Shown here in pieces: positions 24,331 to 32,547 of a stretch of 64,000 bases of DNA. The DNA is taken from positions 1,116,001 to 1,180,000 of the forward strand of contig JAIVLN010000001.1 of NCBI GenBank assembly GCA_020524245.1, written 5' to 3'. A program made the position numbers and the translations under genes. This DNA comes from Rossellomorea aquimaris. Its GTDB lineage: Bacteria; Bacillota; Bacilli; Bacillales; Fictibacillaceae. The notes below the pieces were generated by a model that saw nothing but the letters and a program-made list of their open reading frames with translations, made no database searches and was not told where the DNA came from. Numbering within the stretch: position 1 is the stretch's first letter; each line of letters starts with the position of its first letter.

Positions 24331-25794
24331 TTAATAGCCAACATAAACGGTCTTGATTTGAGTGAAAAATTCCAAACCTGCTCGACCGGACTCACGGAAT
24401 GTCGATGTACTGGATTTCTTCATTCCTCCAAACGGCGCATTGATCAAGTTGCCGGTGGTAGTTCGATTCACTTTTACCGTTCCGGCTTTGATATCCTTCG
24501 TAAACTGTTGTGCCACGCGTAAGTTGTTCGTTACGATCGATGCCGATAAGCCATACTTCACATCATTCGCAACCTTAATCGCCTCATCGTAATTTTCGAC
24601 CTCCATAACCGAAATGACCGGACCAAAAATTTCTTCCTTCGCAATCGTCATCGCAGGGGTTACATCCGTGAAAATGGTCGGCTGGACGTAGTAACCTTTC
24701 TCGAATTCACCTTCTTGGATGTGTGCTCCACCATAAACGAGGTGGGCACCCTCTGTTTTTCCAAGCTCAATGTACTTCAGCACGTTGGTTAATTGCTTCT
24801 CACTTGCGAGTGGACAAATCATAACGCCCTGTTCAAAACCACTGCCGATTTTGAGTGCCTTCGTCTTTTCAACGAGCGCTTGAACGAAATGTTCTTTCAC
24901 ACTTTTCATCACGAGCACCCGACTTGTTCCGGTACACGCTTGACCGGTCAAGGAAAATCCGCCGTTCACCGTCAGCTCAGCCGCTAAATCAACGTCCGCA
25001 TCCTCCATCACGATGATCGGATTTTTCCCGCCTAACTCCATCTGGGTACGGGTTTCCAACGAAACATTTCGGTGAATTCGCTCACCTGCACCAGTCGATC
25101 CTGTAAAAGTGACGGCTTTTACAGCTGGGTGATTGACTAAACCTTCACCGATTTCACTTGAACTGCCCGTTACGAAGTTGATGACGCCGTCCGGAAGCCC
25201 TGCCTTTTGGAATGCCTCCACAAGTCGGTAGGCGATCAAAGGGGTTTCAGAAGAAGGCTTGAATACGACGGTATTCCCGGTGATCAAGGCTGGCGCAATT
25301 TTCCGAGCCGGGATGGAGATCGGAAAGTTCCATGGGGTAATCACCGTGACCACTCCAAGAGGTTCTAATTCGGTTGAAACCTTCATGTTAGGGTCGTCTT
25401 GTGGGAAGGTTTCCCCTGTAAAACTTTGCCCTTCAACCGCGTAGTAACGTAAGGTTTGCGCAGATCTCAGCACTTCTTTTTTCGAAGCTCCGATTGGCTT
25501 CCCTTCTTCACGCGTCAATTCTTCGGCGAGCTGTTCGACATTCTCCTCTAGCCATTGGGCTGCCTTATTTAAAATAGCTGCTTTCTTAGAAGGAGCGGTT
25601 CGTGCCCAGTTCGGAAAGGCATGATCTGCCGATTCGATCGCTCTTTTCACATCTTCTTCCGTAGAAGCCTGGAAGACGCCTACGATTTCTTCTTTATTGG
25701 CTGGATTGAGACTGTTAAATGTGCGTTCACTCGACGAATTTGCCCATTTTCCTGCAATTAGGTTTTGATATCGTTCTGCTTTGGCCGTTAGCAC
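24331..25794 (-). CDS. NAD(P)-dependent aldehyde dehydrogenase
   Basis: 487 aa, soluble, full length. Catalytic Cys lies in GQACTGTSR and the general-base Glu in ELGGKNPII; the cofactor loop is FTGSTGAGERIH and the oxyanion Asn is in TPWNFPISIPARKIAP. It is closest in style to the ALDH groups acting on alpha-ketoglutarate semialdehyde, vanillin or similar aldehydes; the substrate cannot be set by eye. Starts at GTG with AAAGGATGAG upstream. It presumably oxidises an aldehyde released by the upstream oxygenase-like protein. Confidence 0.92.
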   Translation of the reverse strand: MLTAKAERYQNLIAGKWANSSSERTFNSLNPANKEEIVGVFQASTEEDVKRAIESADHAFPNWARTAPSKKAAILNKAAQWLEENVEQLAEELTREEGKPIGASKKEVLRSAQTLRYYAVEGQSFTGETFPQDDPNMKVSTELEPLGVVTVITPWNFPISIPARKIAPALITGNTVVFKPSSETPLIAYRLVEAFQKAGLPDGVINFVTGSSSEIGEGLVNHPAVKAVTFTGSTGAGERIHRNVSLETRTQMELGGKNPIIVMEDADVDLAAELTVNGGFSLTGQACTGTSRVLVMKSVKEHFVQALVEKTKALKIGSGFEQGVMICPLASEKQLTNVLKYIELGKTEGAHLVYGGAHIQEGEFEKGYYVQPTIFTDVTPAMTIAKEEIFGPVISVMEVENYDEAIKVANDVKYGLSASIVTNNLRVAQQFTKDIKAGTVKVNRTTTGNLINAPFGGMKKSSTSTFRESGRAGLEFFTQIKTVYVGY

Positions 25795-25830
25795 TTTCTC
25801 TCATCCTTTCATTTAATCCGTTATAGTAAA

Positions 25831-25866
25831 CGGGCAGCTTCCATGATGGAAACTGCCGCTTTTTTA
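25831..25866. terminator. Hairpin between diiron protein and aldehyde dehydrogenase genes
   Basis: CGGGCAGCTTCCAT pairs with ATGGAAACTGCCGC with one mismatch. The T run lies on the plus strand, against the direction of the flanking genes, so on the transcribed strand it may act as an RNA-processing or partial attenuation hairpin. Confidence 0.45.
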
Positions 25867-25888
25867 TTTTCTTAAATTCAAAATCCGT

Positions 25889-26617
25889 TTACGCTTGGAC
25901 GAGTGCACCGAGATCTTTCTCGAGGTATTCTCTCCAAAGTCCGTCCATATACATGCGGCGCATTTTCGCTCCTACACGCACAATTTCAAGACATTTTTGC
26001 TGTAACTCAGGCGTATTCGCATGCTCCAAAACAATCTTGTAGCCACGCTCACCATGGATTTCATCCGAAACGATATGCAAGTCGAAAAACTCGATCTCCT
26101 CATCATTGAATCCGTACTTTTCACGAAGAATAGGCGTTTGCTTCCGGTAGATATCCGGCACTTGTGATTCCAATCCGACAACCAATGCCGCTGTTGCGAC
26201 AACGAAATTTTCTCTTGCGGCTACGGAGTAACACCAGCTTTGCAACCCTAGTGTCGTCGCTGCCATGTTCTTAGGGTTTTGAACACGCTCTCGCGTAGTG
26301 CCGCACGCTTCCGCAAAACGGATAAGTAGGTCTGTATGTCGATCGGCCGCAATCTCTTCTTCATACATGTTTTGAAGAGTGAAATCTTTGGCATCTTCAT
26401 ACTCAGGAAGATCAGGCGTATTGTGATAAATGTACGAGAGATAGTTTGCGAAAGGTCCTACATAATGGTAGTGGTTTTCCGCCCACCTTGCGAAATGCTG
26501 TCTTTCAAGCTTTCCTTCCGCCCAAGCGACGGTAAAAGGTGCTTTTTGGCTATGATTCCCTTTGATTGCTTCTTCCAGCTCTTTACGAAACTCATCTTTC
26601 GATAAAAGTTGTTCCAT
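25889..26617 (-). CDS. Haem-oxygenase-like diiron protein (PqqC/CADD relative)
   Basis: 242 aa, all-helical TenA/PqqC-type fold. Six likely iron ligands are present at the spacing seen in CADD-type diiron proteins: Glu87 and His94 (E-x6-H in YEEEIAADRH), Glu150 (GLESQVP), and His181, Asp185, His188 (HIVSDEIH, H-x3-D-x2-H). PqqC itself lacks this set, so an O2-using non-haem diiron oxidase or oxygenase is the better call. AAGGAGG lies 8 nt before the ATG, and two operators stand upstream (26677, 26769). With two ferredoxins and an aldehyde dehydrogenase nearby, oxidative cleavage of an amine or similar compound is plausible. The substrate is unknown. Confidence 0.82.
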   Translation of the reverse strand: MEQLLSKDEFRKELEEAIKGNHSQKAPFTVAWAEGKLERQHFARWAENHYHYVGPFANYLSYIYHNTPDLPEYEDAKDFTLQNMYEEEIAADRHTDLLIRFAEACGTTRERVQNPKNMAATTLGLQSWCYSVAARENFVVATAALVVGLESQVPDIYRKQTPILREKYGFNDEEIEFFDLHIVSDEIHGERGYKIVLEHANTPELQQKCLEIVRVGAKMRRMYMDGLWREYLEKDLGALVQA

Positions 26618-26676
26618 CTGTAACTTCCTCCTTCACGTTTTTAAAGCTTTTATCACTATTCTTAGTGCACAGTATT

Positions 26677-26687
26677 TTGTATACCAA
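26677..26687. promoter_or_regulatory. GntR operator candidate upstream of the diiron protein, proximal
   Basis: TTGTATACCAA, 60 nt before the start codon at 26617. Confidence 0.65.
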
Positions 26688-26768
26688 GTAAGGTAAATAA
26701 AAAACTATATCGTGTTGAGGGGTTATGTACAAAACCATCTAGGTTGTCGAGATATAGTTCGAATCTAT

Positions 26769-26779
26769 TTGGTATACCA
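26769..26779. promoter_or_regulatory. GntR operator candidate upstream of the diiron protein, distal
   Basis: TTGGTATACCA, perfectly palindromic over 10 central positions, 92 bp from the proximal copy (about nine helical turns). Confidence 0.7.
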
Positions 26780-26854
26780 TATCTAAATACTACCGTATGT
26801 CTTTTTATTTGTAAACATTGTTTTCTGAATTTTGAAATATTTAATGGTGCGGAA

Positions 26855-28327
26855 TTACATAAATAACACGGCGAATATAGTTGCGACAACTAACCCTGTA
26901 ATAACTGGGAAAAAGTTTCTTCTTGCCAATTCGATGACTGAAACGCCACAAAAACCTGCAACGGCGACAAGAGAAGACCAGGCAATCAATGTACCTCCAC
27001 CTGTCCAGATCGATCCCATTTGCCCGACAGCTGCGAGCGTACTTGCATCCATGCCAGTTGTTGTTGCCATAGCACCTGATAACGCTCCGACAAGTGGTAA
27101 ACCAGAGAACCCAGAGCCATCCAGTCCAGTAATAATCCCGACAATTAAGATACCGAACGCGGTAAAGAACGTGTTTTCAGGAATCACCGATTGAGCGGAT
27201 TGGACAAGGTCAAACAAAAATGCCGGCTTTGCTGCTTCTTCTCCAAGCGAGAGAATGGAACCTGTAAAATCGGAACTTCCGAGAAAGAAAAATCCTGCAA
27301 TCGGGATGACCGGACCCATTGCCCGGAACGCAAACACAAAGCCATCTGTCAGGTGATCGCTGATTTTATCAAGTGCTTGAATTCTTCGGAAGGCGACCGA
27401 TGCAAGGATCAAGAGTAGCGCAGCCACTCCACCGATAAATGCTGCCCCGTCTCCCCCTTCAAATCCACCCATCTTATCTCCACCTATTTTCGTTGAAAAC
27501 ATGAAAACCATGACACTCAACAACGAAAGTGGAACGATGACCGCAAACAGTTTCCCCCAGATCTCCCGACGATGTTCGTAAATCGAATCTTCAGACGTAG
27601 CAGACATTTCCGCCTTCACTTCAGGGGCTACATTCGTCAACGCTTTCAGATCCTCGAACGAAGCTTGAGATTCTGCACTGTTCGGTTTTGTAATCGTCTT
27701 TCGCACACTCACATAGGCGACCGAAACCGCAACTCCTCCGGTAATTAAAGAAAGGATAATCGCTTTATCAGCTACAAGTGCGGTGTTGATCCCTGCGGCT
27801 GTTGCACTCAACATCGGTGCAATCTGCATGATGTAGTCAGAGGATAAAGCCATCCCTTGGCCGGCAATCGCGACTGTAATCGCTGCACCCATCGCAGGAA
27901 GTCCCGCCCGGATTGCTGCTGGAACAAGCAACGTACAAATCAATGGAACAGCCGGAGTCGGCCAGAAAAATAACGAAATCACATAAGTAATCCCCACTAA
28001 AACAAAGAAAGCGATATGGCCATTTTTCATAACCTTTTGGATCGGGGCAATCATTTTTTCATCTGCACCGATATCCTTCAATGAGTTCAATAAAGCGACC
28101 ATAAGCGTAATGATAAGAAAGATACTGAATAGTTCTTTTGCAGCGACTAAGTTTGCATTGAAAACGGCTTGAAGTCCCCCAACAAATGATCCTTTAAAAA
28201 TCCAAGCGACAATGAACGTCCCTACGATCGTCGGCAAGACAACTCCCCGTCTGAACAACATCGTTACGATGACAAGTAACGTGACAATGGCATACATCCA
28301 ATGTGCAACTGTCAACTCCAAACACAT
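26855..28327 (-). CDS. Multi-helix permease, ion-transporter superfamily type
   Basis: 490 aa with about 12 hydrophobic segments and two related halves; a hydrophilic loop lies near residues 205-245. Glycine/proline-rich re-entrant stretches (FWPTPAVPLICTLLVPAA and ITGLDGSGFSGLPLVGALSG) resemble the IT superfamily (TRAP-DctM, CitMHS, DcuC-like carriers). It is likely the uptake system for the substrate of this regulon. ATG start with GGGAAAGGGTGA directly before it. It follows the creatininase-family gene by 33 nt. Confidence 0.65.
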   Translation of the reverse strand: MCLELTVAHWMYAIVTLLVIVTMLFRRGVVLPTIVGTFIVAWIFKGSFVGGLQAVFNANLVAAKELFSIFLIITLMVALLNSLKDIGADEKMIAPIQKVMKNGHIAFFVLVGITYVISLFFWPTPAVPLICTLLVPAAIRAGLPAMGAAITVAIAGQGMALSSDYIMQIAPMLSATAAGINTALVADKAIILSLITGGVAVSVAYVSVRKTITKPNSAESQASFEDLKALTNVAPEVKAEMSATSEDSIYEHRREIWGKLFAVIVPLSLLSVMVFMFSTKIGGDKMGGFEGGDGAAFIGGVAALLLILASVAFRRIQALDKISDHLTDGFVFAFRAMGPVIPIAGFFFLGSSDFTGSILSLGEEAAKPAFLFDLVQSAQSVIPENTFFTAFGILIVGIITGLDGSGFSGLPLVGALSGAMATTTGMDASTLAAVGQMGSIWTGGGTLIAWSSLVAVAGFCGVSVIELARRNFFPVITGLVVATIFAVLFM

Positions 28328-28360
28328 TCACCCTTTCCCTACGTTTTTAACTTGCAACCT

Positions 28361-29134
28361 TTAAAAGCGGACAGACTCTGGCTTAACGTTTAGCAGATTC
28401 ATCAATTCTACTGAGAGGTTTTCTAATGCTTCATTCACGATTTGCTCACCCAATTCCCTCGTTGCTTTTGTCGCATCCCCAATGCTCCCATTTTGCGTCA
28501 TTTCTTCATAACGATAAAAACCTTGAATCGGCTTGCCAGGTCTCAATTGCATATATCTCCCCCTTTCATTGAAATTTCCTTTCGTCACTTTATCGGTACG
28601 GACAAGATCAGGTGCCAAATAAAGCGCCTCTGAAACTTCCCGCTCGCAGCTATGACCAAAGATCGTCGAGGTAATCTGCTCTGAAATGGTTTCCTTTGCT
28701 GAAGCAGTTGTTTTCGCATAGTAGATGTCCACTTCTTCCTCAGGTCCAATCGATGAACTTGCGACACTCAACGTGGATTGATTTCCGCCATGTGCATTTA
28801 ACAATAAAAACTTGGTGATACCATGCCGTTTTAAAGAGCGAACGACATCACGCAAGATCGCTAGCAACGTTTCTGGTTGGAGTGAAATCGTTCCAGGAAA
28901 GTTGAGATGGTGCGGGGATACCCCCATATTGATCGTTGGTGTGATGAGAACGTGTGGATACATTCTTTCTCCAAGCTTTTTTGCTATTTCTGTTGCCAGC
29001 ACTGCATCACAACTTTCCACCATATGTACCCCGTGCTGTTCATGCGCACCAACCGGCACAATCGCCATCTGCACGGTCTCTAAAGCCCCCTGAACCTCTT
29101 CCCAAGTCATGTCTGTTAATACATACGCCTTCAT
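28361..29134 (-). CDS. Creatininase-family metallo-hydrolase
   Basis: 257 aa, full length. Metal ligands fall in VPVGAHEQHGVHM (Glu and His residues, canonical GSxEQHGPHL), the Asp in ESCDAVLA, and the LNAHGGN motif. The later acidic block reads GHSCEREVSEA where the family has HAGExET, so a ligand position differs. Members open cyclic amides (creatinine, formamides of riboflavin biosynthesis, mycofactocin peptide). AAAGGTGATG precedes the ATG, and the operator at 29163 lies 30 nt upstream. In this cluster a ring-opening or amide-cleaving step is likely. Confidence 0.88.
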   Translation of the reverse strand: MKAYVLTDMTWEEVQGALETVQMAIVPVGAHEQHGVHMVESCDAVLATEIAKKLGERMYPHVLITPTINMGVSPHHLNFPGTISLQPETLLAILRDVVRSLKRHGITKFLLLNAHGGNQSTLSVASSSIGPEEEVDIYYAKTTASAKETISEQITSTIFGHSCEREVSEALYLAPDLVRTDKVTKGNFNERGRYMQLRPGKPIQGFYRYEEMTQNGSIGDATKATRELGEQIVNEALENLSVELMNLLNVKPESVRF

Positions 29135-29162
29135 CTTTCATCACCTTTTCTGCTCAGGGATT

Positions 29163-29173
29163 TTGTATACCAA
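29163..29173. promoter_or_regulatory. GntR operator candidate upstream of the creatininase-family gene
   Basis: TTGTATACCAA, extended to TTTGTATACCAAA, 29 nt before the start codon at 29134. Confidence 0.7.
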
Positions 29174-29191
29174 ATATTCCCTTTAAAAAAG

Positions 29192-29527
29192 CTATGTCCT
29201 ATTGCTTCCCTGAGCCAATTTCTTTTTCTTTTGGATCACGATATTCTCCTGGCTGATTTTCAGGTCGTCCTTGATAGTGAGCTGGCACGTTAGACGATAG
29301 CCCTTTTTAAGGTGATCTCCGAGCATTTTTTCTTCTTTCCAGTTAGGAGGATCCAGATTTTCCTCTCCATTCAGGACTTTACATGTACACTTCGTGCATT
29401 TCCCTATCCCGCAGCCATATTTAAGCTTCGGAAACTGTTTGATCCCGGCCAGCACAACCAGGTTTGCATGACTTTTCACCTCTTGTTCAATCACATCACC
29501 ATCTACATGCAATGTCACTTTTGGCAT
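29192..29527 (-). CDS. [2Fe-2S] ferredoxin 2
   Basis: 111 aa. Cluster ligands are in CGIGKCTKC (C-x4-C... with one spacing the same as ferredoxin 1) and the distant YRLTCQLT. The PPNWKEEKMLGDHLKKGYRL segment matches the same region of ferredoxin 1 (GEEWLEKGYRL). The C-terminus is basic. A near-perfect operator, TTTTGGCATACCAAAA, overlaps its start codon, so repressor binding there would block the promoter or elongation. First gene of the leftward run after the divergent 107-aa gene. Confidence 0.9.
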   Translation of the reverse strand: MPKVTLHVDGDVIEQEVKSHANLVVLAGIKQFPKLKYGCGIGKCTKCTCKVLNGEENLDPPNWKEEKMLGDHLKKGYRLTCQLTIKDDLKISQENIVIQKKKKLAQGSNRT

Positions 29528-29533
29528 ACCAAA
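29518..29533. promoter_or_regulatory. Operator candidate over the ferredoxin 2 start codon
   Basis: TTTTGGCATACCAAAA, palindromic except for one central base. Part of it encodes Met-Pro-Lys, so chance resemblance cannot be ruled out. Confidence 0.45.
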
Positions 29534-29770
29534 ACACCTCTCTTTGATATTTTTGTCAAAATTTTTAGAATTTTAAATTAGTATACCCGCTAAACTATCT
29601 GTATGTAAACCCTTACATACACTCTTTTATGGATTGAATGCACTTTCTAAAATCCTGCTATATCAAGGTAATTCAACCTTTCCCTACAAAATCCTCTATT
29701 TATACAAAAAATTCTGAAAATAGAATTGAATTTATTGGTTTTCTGTAATAGACTGTTAGTTAAAGAGATT

Positions 29771-29781
29771 TTGGTATACAA
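29771..29781. promoter_or_regulatory. GntR operator candidate upstream of the 107-aa gene
   Basis: TTGGTATACAA, 26 nt before the GTG start at 29807; it would overlap the transcription start region. Confidence 0.65.
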
Positions 29782-29806
29782 AGTACAATTAATGAGGAGT
29801 GATGAA

Positions 29807-30130
29807 GTGGACAAGTATATTGTGTTAACGAACAAAGATACCTTTCAGACAGTATTGGAAAATGACGGATTGGAAGTCGTCGAATCCTATCAGTTTTATT
29901 TTTTCGGAAAACTAAAATCAACCTACACCATTGCAAGAGTATTAGATGATGATGCCAAGATCCAGCTCTATGAAAACTATGAGGGTAAGGAATACATCAA
30001 TCATATTCGCGTAAAGTTCTTTGAGGTGTTTGAGAATATTGAAGATGCCCGGGAAGAGTTGTTTGAAATCGTGAAAGCATCCGGAAACAGTGAAGACTCA
30101 AAGCACTCACGCCTCGTCAAAGCCGAATAA
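29807..30130 (+). CDS. 107-aa acidic protein of unknown function
   Basis: Starts at GTG 29807, 7 nt after GAGGAG; the open frame runs 27 codons further up through the operator, which argues against an earlier start. The sequence DKYIVLTNKDTFQTVLENDG, YFFGKLKSTYTIARVLDDD and an acidic C-terminal helix suggest a small alpha/beta soluble protein with no cysteines or membrane helix. It is the only rightward gene in the middle of the regulon and has an operator in front, so the same regulator probably controls it. I recognise no family. Confidence 0.6.
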   Translation: MDKYIVLTNKDTFQTVLENDGLEVVESYQFYFFGKLKSTYTIARVLDDDAKIQLYENYEGKEYINHIRVKFFEVFENIEDAREELFEIVKASGNSEDSKHSRLVKAE

Positions 30131-30337
30131 CCTACTCCTTCGTTTTAGAGAGGCATTCCAGGTGTACAAAAGAAGCCTTCCCATTTTAGGCAAGGCTCAG
30201 GCTGTCGAGAAAGTCTAGACAGTTCCTCTTTTCTATCCTCGAAAACTGGAAAAGCCAAAAATGAGGGATAGAAAGAGGGATCTTCCAATCTGAAGATCCT
30301 TAGCTTGTAGTCAAACACCTGGTTTTTCAAGAAGCTA

Positions 30338-30366
30338 AGCCTTGCCATTTCCGGCAAGGCTTTACT
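30338..30366 (+). terminator. Hairpin terminator after the 107-aa gene
   Basis: AGCCTTGCC and GGCAAGGCT pair across a 6-nt loop, followed by TTTAC. The 200 bp before it holds no gene; it contains CTCAGGCTGTCGAGAAAGT, a word repeated in the terminator at 56685. Confidence 0.6.
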
Positions 30367-30383
30367 CGTTGGAGCACGATCGA

Positions 30384-31778
30384 TTACAGGATGAAAAGCA
30401 ATAGGATCATATAAACCATACTTGCACATAGGAAGAGTAACGTGAACGGAATGTTCCAATTGGATACTTTGAACGAATTGGTTTTCACAATACTCGACAT
30501 CAAGCCGATTGTTGCATTATAGGGCCCCATCAAAAAGGCGGCAACCGCACCAGCGAGCATCGAAACCGTTAAGATATACGGTGAAACTCCAATGCTTTGT
30601 GGATCCAACGCTTCCGAAAGAAGGGCAAGTCCAACCGCGGGATGTAGTCCTGTAAAGGCAAGGGCAAGTGGAATGAACGGTAGAAGAATGATGAACATTT
30701 CTATTCCAATCACATTCATGATCCCCTGTACACCTGTGTTCAAGTACACATCCGTATTTGAAAACTGGATAGCTGAAATAAAGAAGCCGGCCGAAAGGAA
30801 GATGAAAAATTGATCTTTCATTTTCAGCAAATGAGATCTGAAATGTTCCTTTAAACCCACCTTAAATTCAGCGGCTTTTTTCAATAACAACGTCCATCCG
30901 AGTGCAAATGGAATGACAAGCAGTGATACTAGAATAATAAATGAAAAGGAAAGCACGCTCTCAAATATCGAGATCAATACATTGAAGATGAGAATCGCAA
31001 TAAGAATATGCGAAATTCGGCTTGAACCTTTGCCTTCAACAGCTCCTCCGTCTTCCGCTGCCGCAATTTCATCGACCATCGTATCCCGATGATAACGATT
31101 TCTCCTTCTTGCGGTTAATCTCCCCGAATACCAATCGAGAAAGAGTCCAAAAAGGCTTAATGGAACGACATACGGTAACATCGAGACCCATTTCACACCC
31201 GTCATTTCAACGACGATTCCCACGATCGGAGTGACAGGTGCCCACATGAGCGGCATAGCGAAACCGTGGGTAATCGCCCTGCTCATGAATCGTTCTTTTT
31301 TCTGAATCGAGAATAGATCCGCAGCTGTTCGAATCGCGTAATAGGTCATCGGTAAGGTTGCTAGATTCATAAAAATACTGAAAAAATATGAAATACCGGA
31401 AGTCATGGTGTACAGTTGACCGGAATTCTTCACTCTGCGTTTAATGAACGATTGGATGCCAACCTCGTATTGTCCTAGTCGAATAGGCAAAGCGAGGATC
31501 GGTACCATTGCAAAAAGAGTCAGAAGGTTCAACATCGGACCAAATGACATCAGCATGTCCTTCCACCCAGCACCACTCCGAATCAGCATGATGAACCCAA
31601 GCAACAAGAAGATTCCCCCAATGATTTGGACAAACCTCGGTACCTTAAAAAACGTCAAGATAATGATGACGGCGCTCACAATCGAAATGAACAAAGAGAG
31701 GTCCAACGTTGGAAAGACCTCCGATAAAATATATAAAAAAATAGCGACTGCACCTAAGATGCTCAGCATACCCTTCAC
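30384..31778 (-). CDS. Multi-helix permease-like protein
   Basis: 464 aa with 11-12 hydrophobic segments, a hydrophilic loop near residues 225-255 (RRRNRYHRDTMVDE) and re-entrant-like motifs (HGFAMPLMWAPVTPIVGIVV; FTGLHPAVGLALLSEAL; LMGPYNATIGLMSSI). The layout resembles carboxylate carriers of the IT superfamily; export or import of a regulon metabolite is a guess. Probable GTG start with AAGAG upstream. The operator CTGGTATACAG lies 57 nt before the start. Confidence 0.6.
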   Translation of the reverse strand: MKGMLSILGAVAIFLYILSEVFPTLDLSLFISIVSAVIIILTFFKVPRFVQIIGGIFLLLGFIMLIRSGAGWKDMLMSFGPMLNLLTLFAMVPILALPIRLGQYEVGIQSFIKRRVKNSGQLYTMTSGISYFFSIFMNLATLPMTYYAIRTAADLFSIQKKERFMSRAITHGFAMPLMWAPVTPIVGIVVEMTGVKWVSMLPYVVPLSLFGLFLDWYSGRLTARRRNRYHRDTMVDEIAAAEDGGAVEGKGSSRISHILIAILIFNVLISIFESVLSFSFIILVSLLVIPFALGWTLLLKKAAEFKVGLKEHFRSHLLKMKDQFFIFLSAGFFISAIQFSNTDVYLNTGVQGIMNVIGIEMFIILLPFIPLALAFTGLHPAVGLALLSEALDPQSIGVSPYILTVSMLAGAVAAFLMGPYNATIGLMSSIVKTNSFKVSNWNIPFTLLFLCASMVYMILLLFIL

Positions 31779-32111
31779 CCGAATCTCTTAAATTACCTCT
31801 CATTCTATACTAATGCAGATAGAAAATCCATGATCTGGTATACAGTTGGACCTGTTTGTTTCGATTTAATTACCAAAAATCAGCGATTACCGTATGTAAA
31901 AACGTAAAAATACACGTTTTTGGTACAAAAACGAATATATTACGGGTACATAAAATCAACGGTCGCTTATTTGGTATACCAAATAAGCTTATATTGTCTT
32001 TTTTCGGATAAAAAATCCTGTTTATTTGGTATTTGGTATACAACTTAATTGACAACCCGCAATCCCACCACTATAATAAAAATAAAAAAACATCCAATAG
32101 GAGGCCATCAA
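31779..32111. promoter_or_regulatory. Divergent control region with three GntR operators
   Basis: Operators at 31835-31845 (CTGGTATACAG), 31965-31988 (24-bp perfect palindrome with half-site GCTTATTTGGTA) and 32032-32043 (TTTGGTATACAA). The first faces the leftward permease, the last abuts the consensus promoter at 32049. The 24-bp copy is the best match in the window and may be the anchor site. Confidence 0.7.
32049..32077 (+). promoter_or_regulatory. Full-consensus sigma-A promoter
   Basis: TTGACA (32049-32054), 17-bp spacer, TATAAT (32072-32077). It is the strongest promoter match I see in the window. The operator TTTGGTATACAA ends 5 bp before the -35 box. Confidence 0.85.
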
Positions 32112-32198
32112 ATGTTTAACATTTTCTTTGGTTCAAAAAAGGCGTTAGAAAAATCCTCTCGTAAGTTCAACAGACTGAAACGGATCTTGAAGTTTTAA
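32112..32198 (+). CDS. 28-aa cationic peptide, novel small ORF
   Basis: Starts at ATG 32112, with AATAGGAGG 8 nt upstream, 35 nt after a perfect consensus promoter. It begins MFNIFFGSKKALEKSSRK and ends RILKF: a hydrophobic N-terminal third and an amphipathic, strongly basic rest (nine Lys/Arg, one Glu). It could be a membrane-active peptide, a regulator of a membrane neighbour, or the leader of a longer lost gene. The last codons and stop coincide with the left end of the 230-bp repeat (GAAGTTTTA), so the repeat may have replaced an older 3-prime end. No family recognised. Confidence 0.55.
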   Translation: MFNIFFGSKKALEKSSRKFNRLKRILKF

Positions 32199-32417
32199 GG
32201 GACGGTTCTTCTGTTTCAGTGAATAGAATCGCAAATGAAACCCTTCATTTATATTTCAGAACAACAGATTTCCTATTCAATCAAACGTTTGTTTAGATTG
32301 AGAGACACTTACATCAAATAGTATCTGTCGCCTTAATCAAACATTTGATTAACAAAATGCAGGCGAAGAAGGGACGGTTTTTTGCTTCAATTAATGAAGC
32401 AAAAGAACCGTCCCTTC
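32190..32417 (+). repeat. Long dispersed repeat R1, copy a
   Basis: About 228 bp matching 39810-40044 at more than 90% by eye. Order: GGGACGGTTCTTCTGTTTCA, about 50 bp unique to R1, palindrome TCAAACGTTTG (centre 32286/7), 56 bp to palindrome CAAACATTTG (centre 32342/3), then a complete REP hairpin GGGACGGTTTTTTGCTTCAA...GAACCGTCCC. Copy a lacks 8 bp (AAAATTTC region) present in copy b. Confidence 0.9.
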
Positions 32418-32547
32418 GTTTTCTCCCTCTCTTCATTTTGGACCCACCCTCTTGTTGTTAATTTATTACATTTAATGAATTTTATAATATAATAGAACCT
32501 AATTACTGGATTTATAGACTAGGTCTTAATGGGTGGGGATTTGTTAA

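Noticed and set aside
25831-25866. Reading this hairpin as a clean terminator of the diiron gene
   Set aside because: The T run is on the opposite strand to the flanking genes, so only a weak or processing role is recorded.
30145-30459. Minus-strand frame of 104 codons overlapping the end of the permease gene
   Set aside because: It overlaps a membrane protein with clear helices and consists mostly of hairpin sequence.
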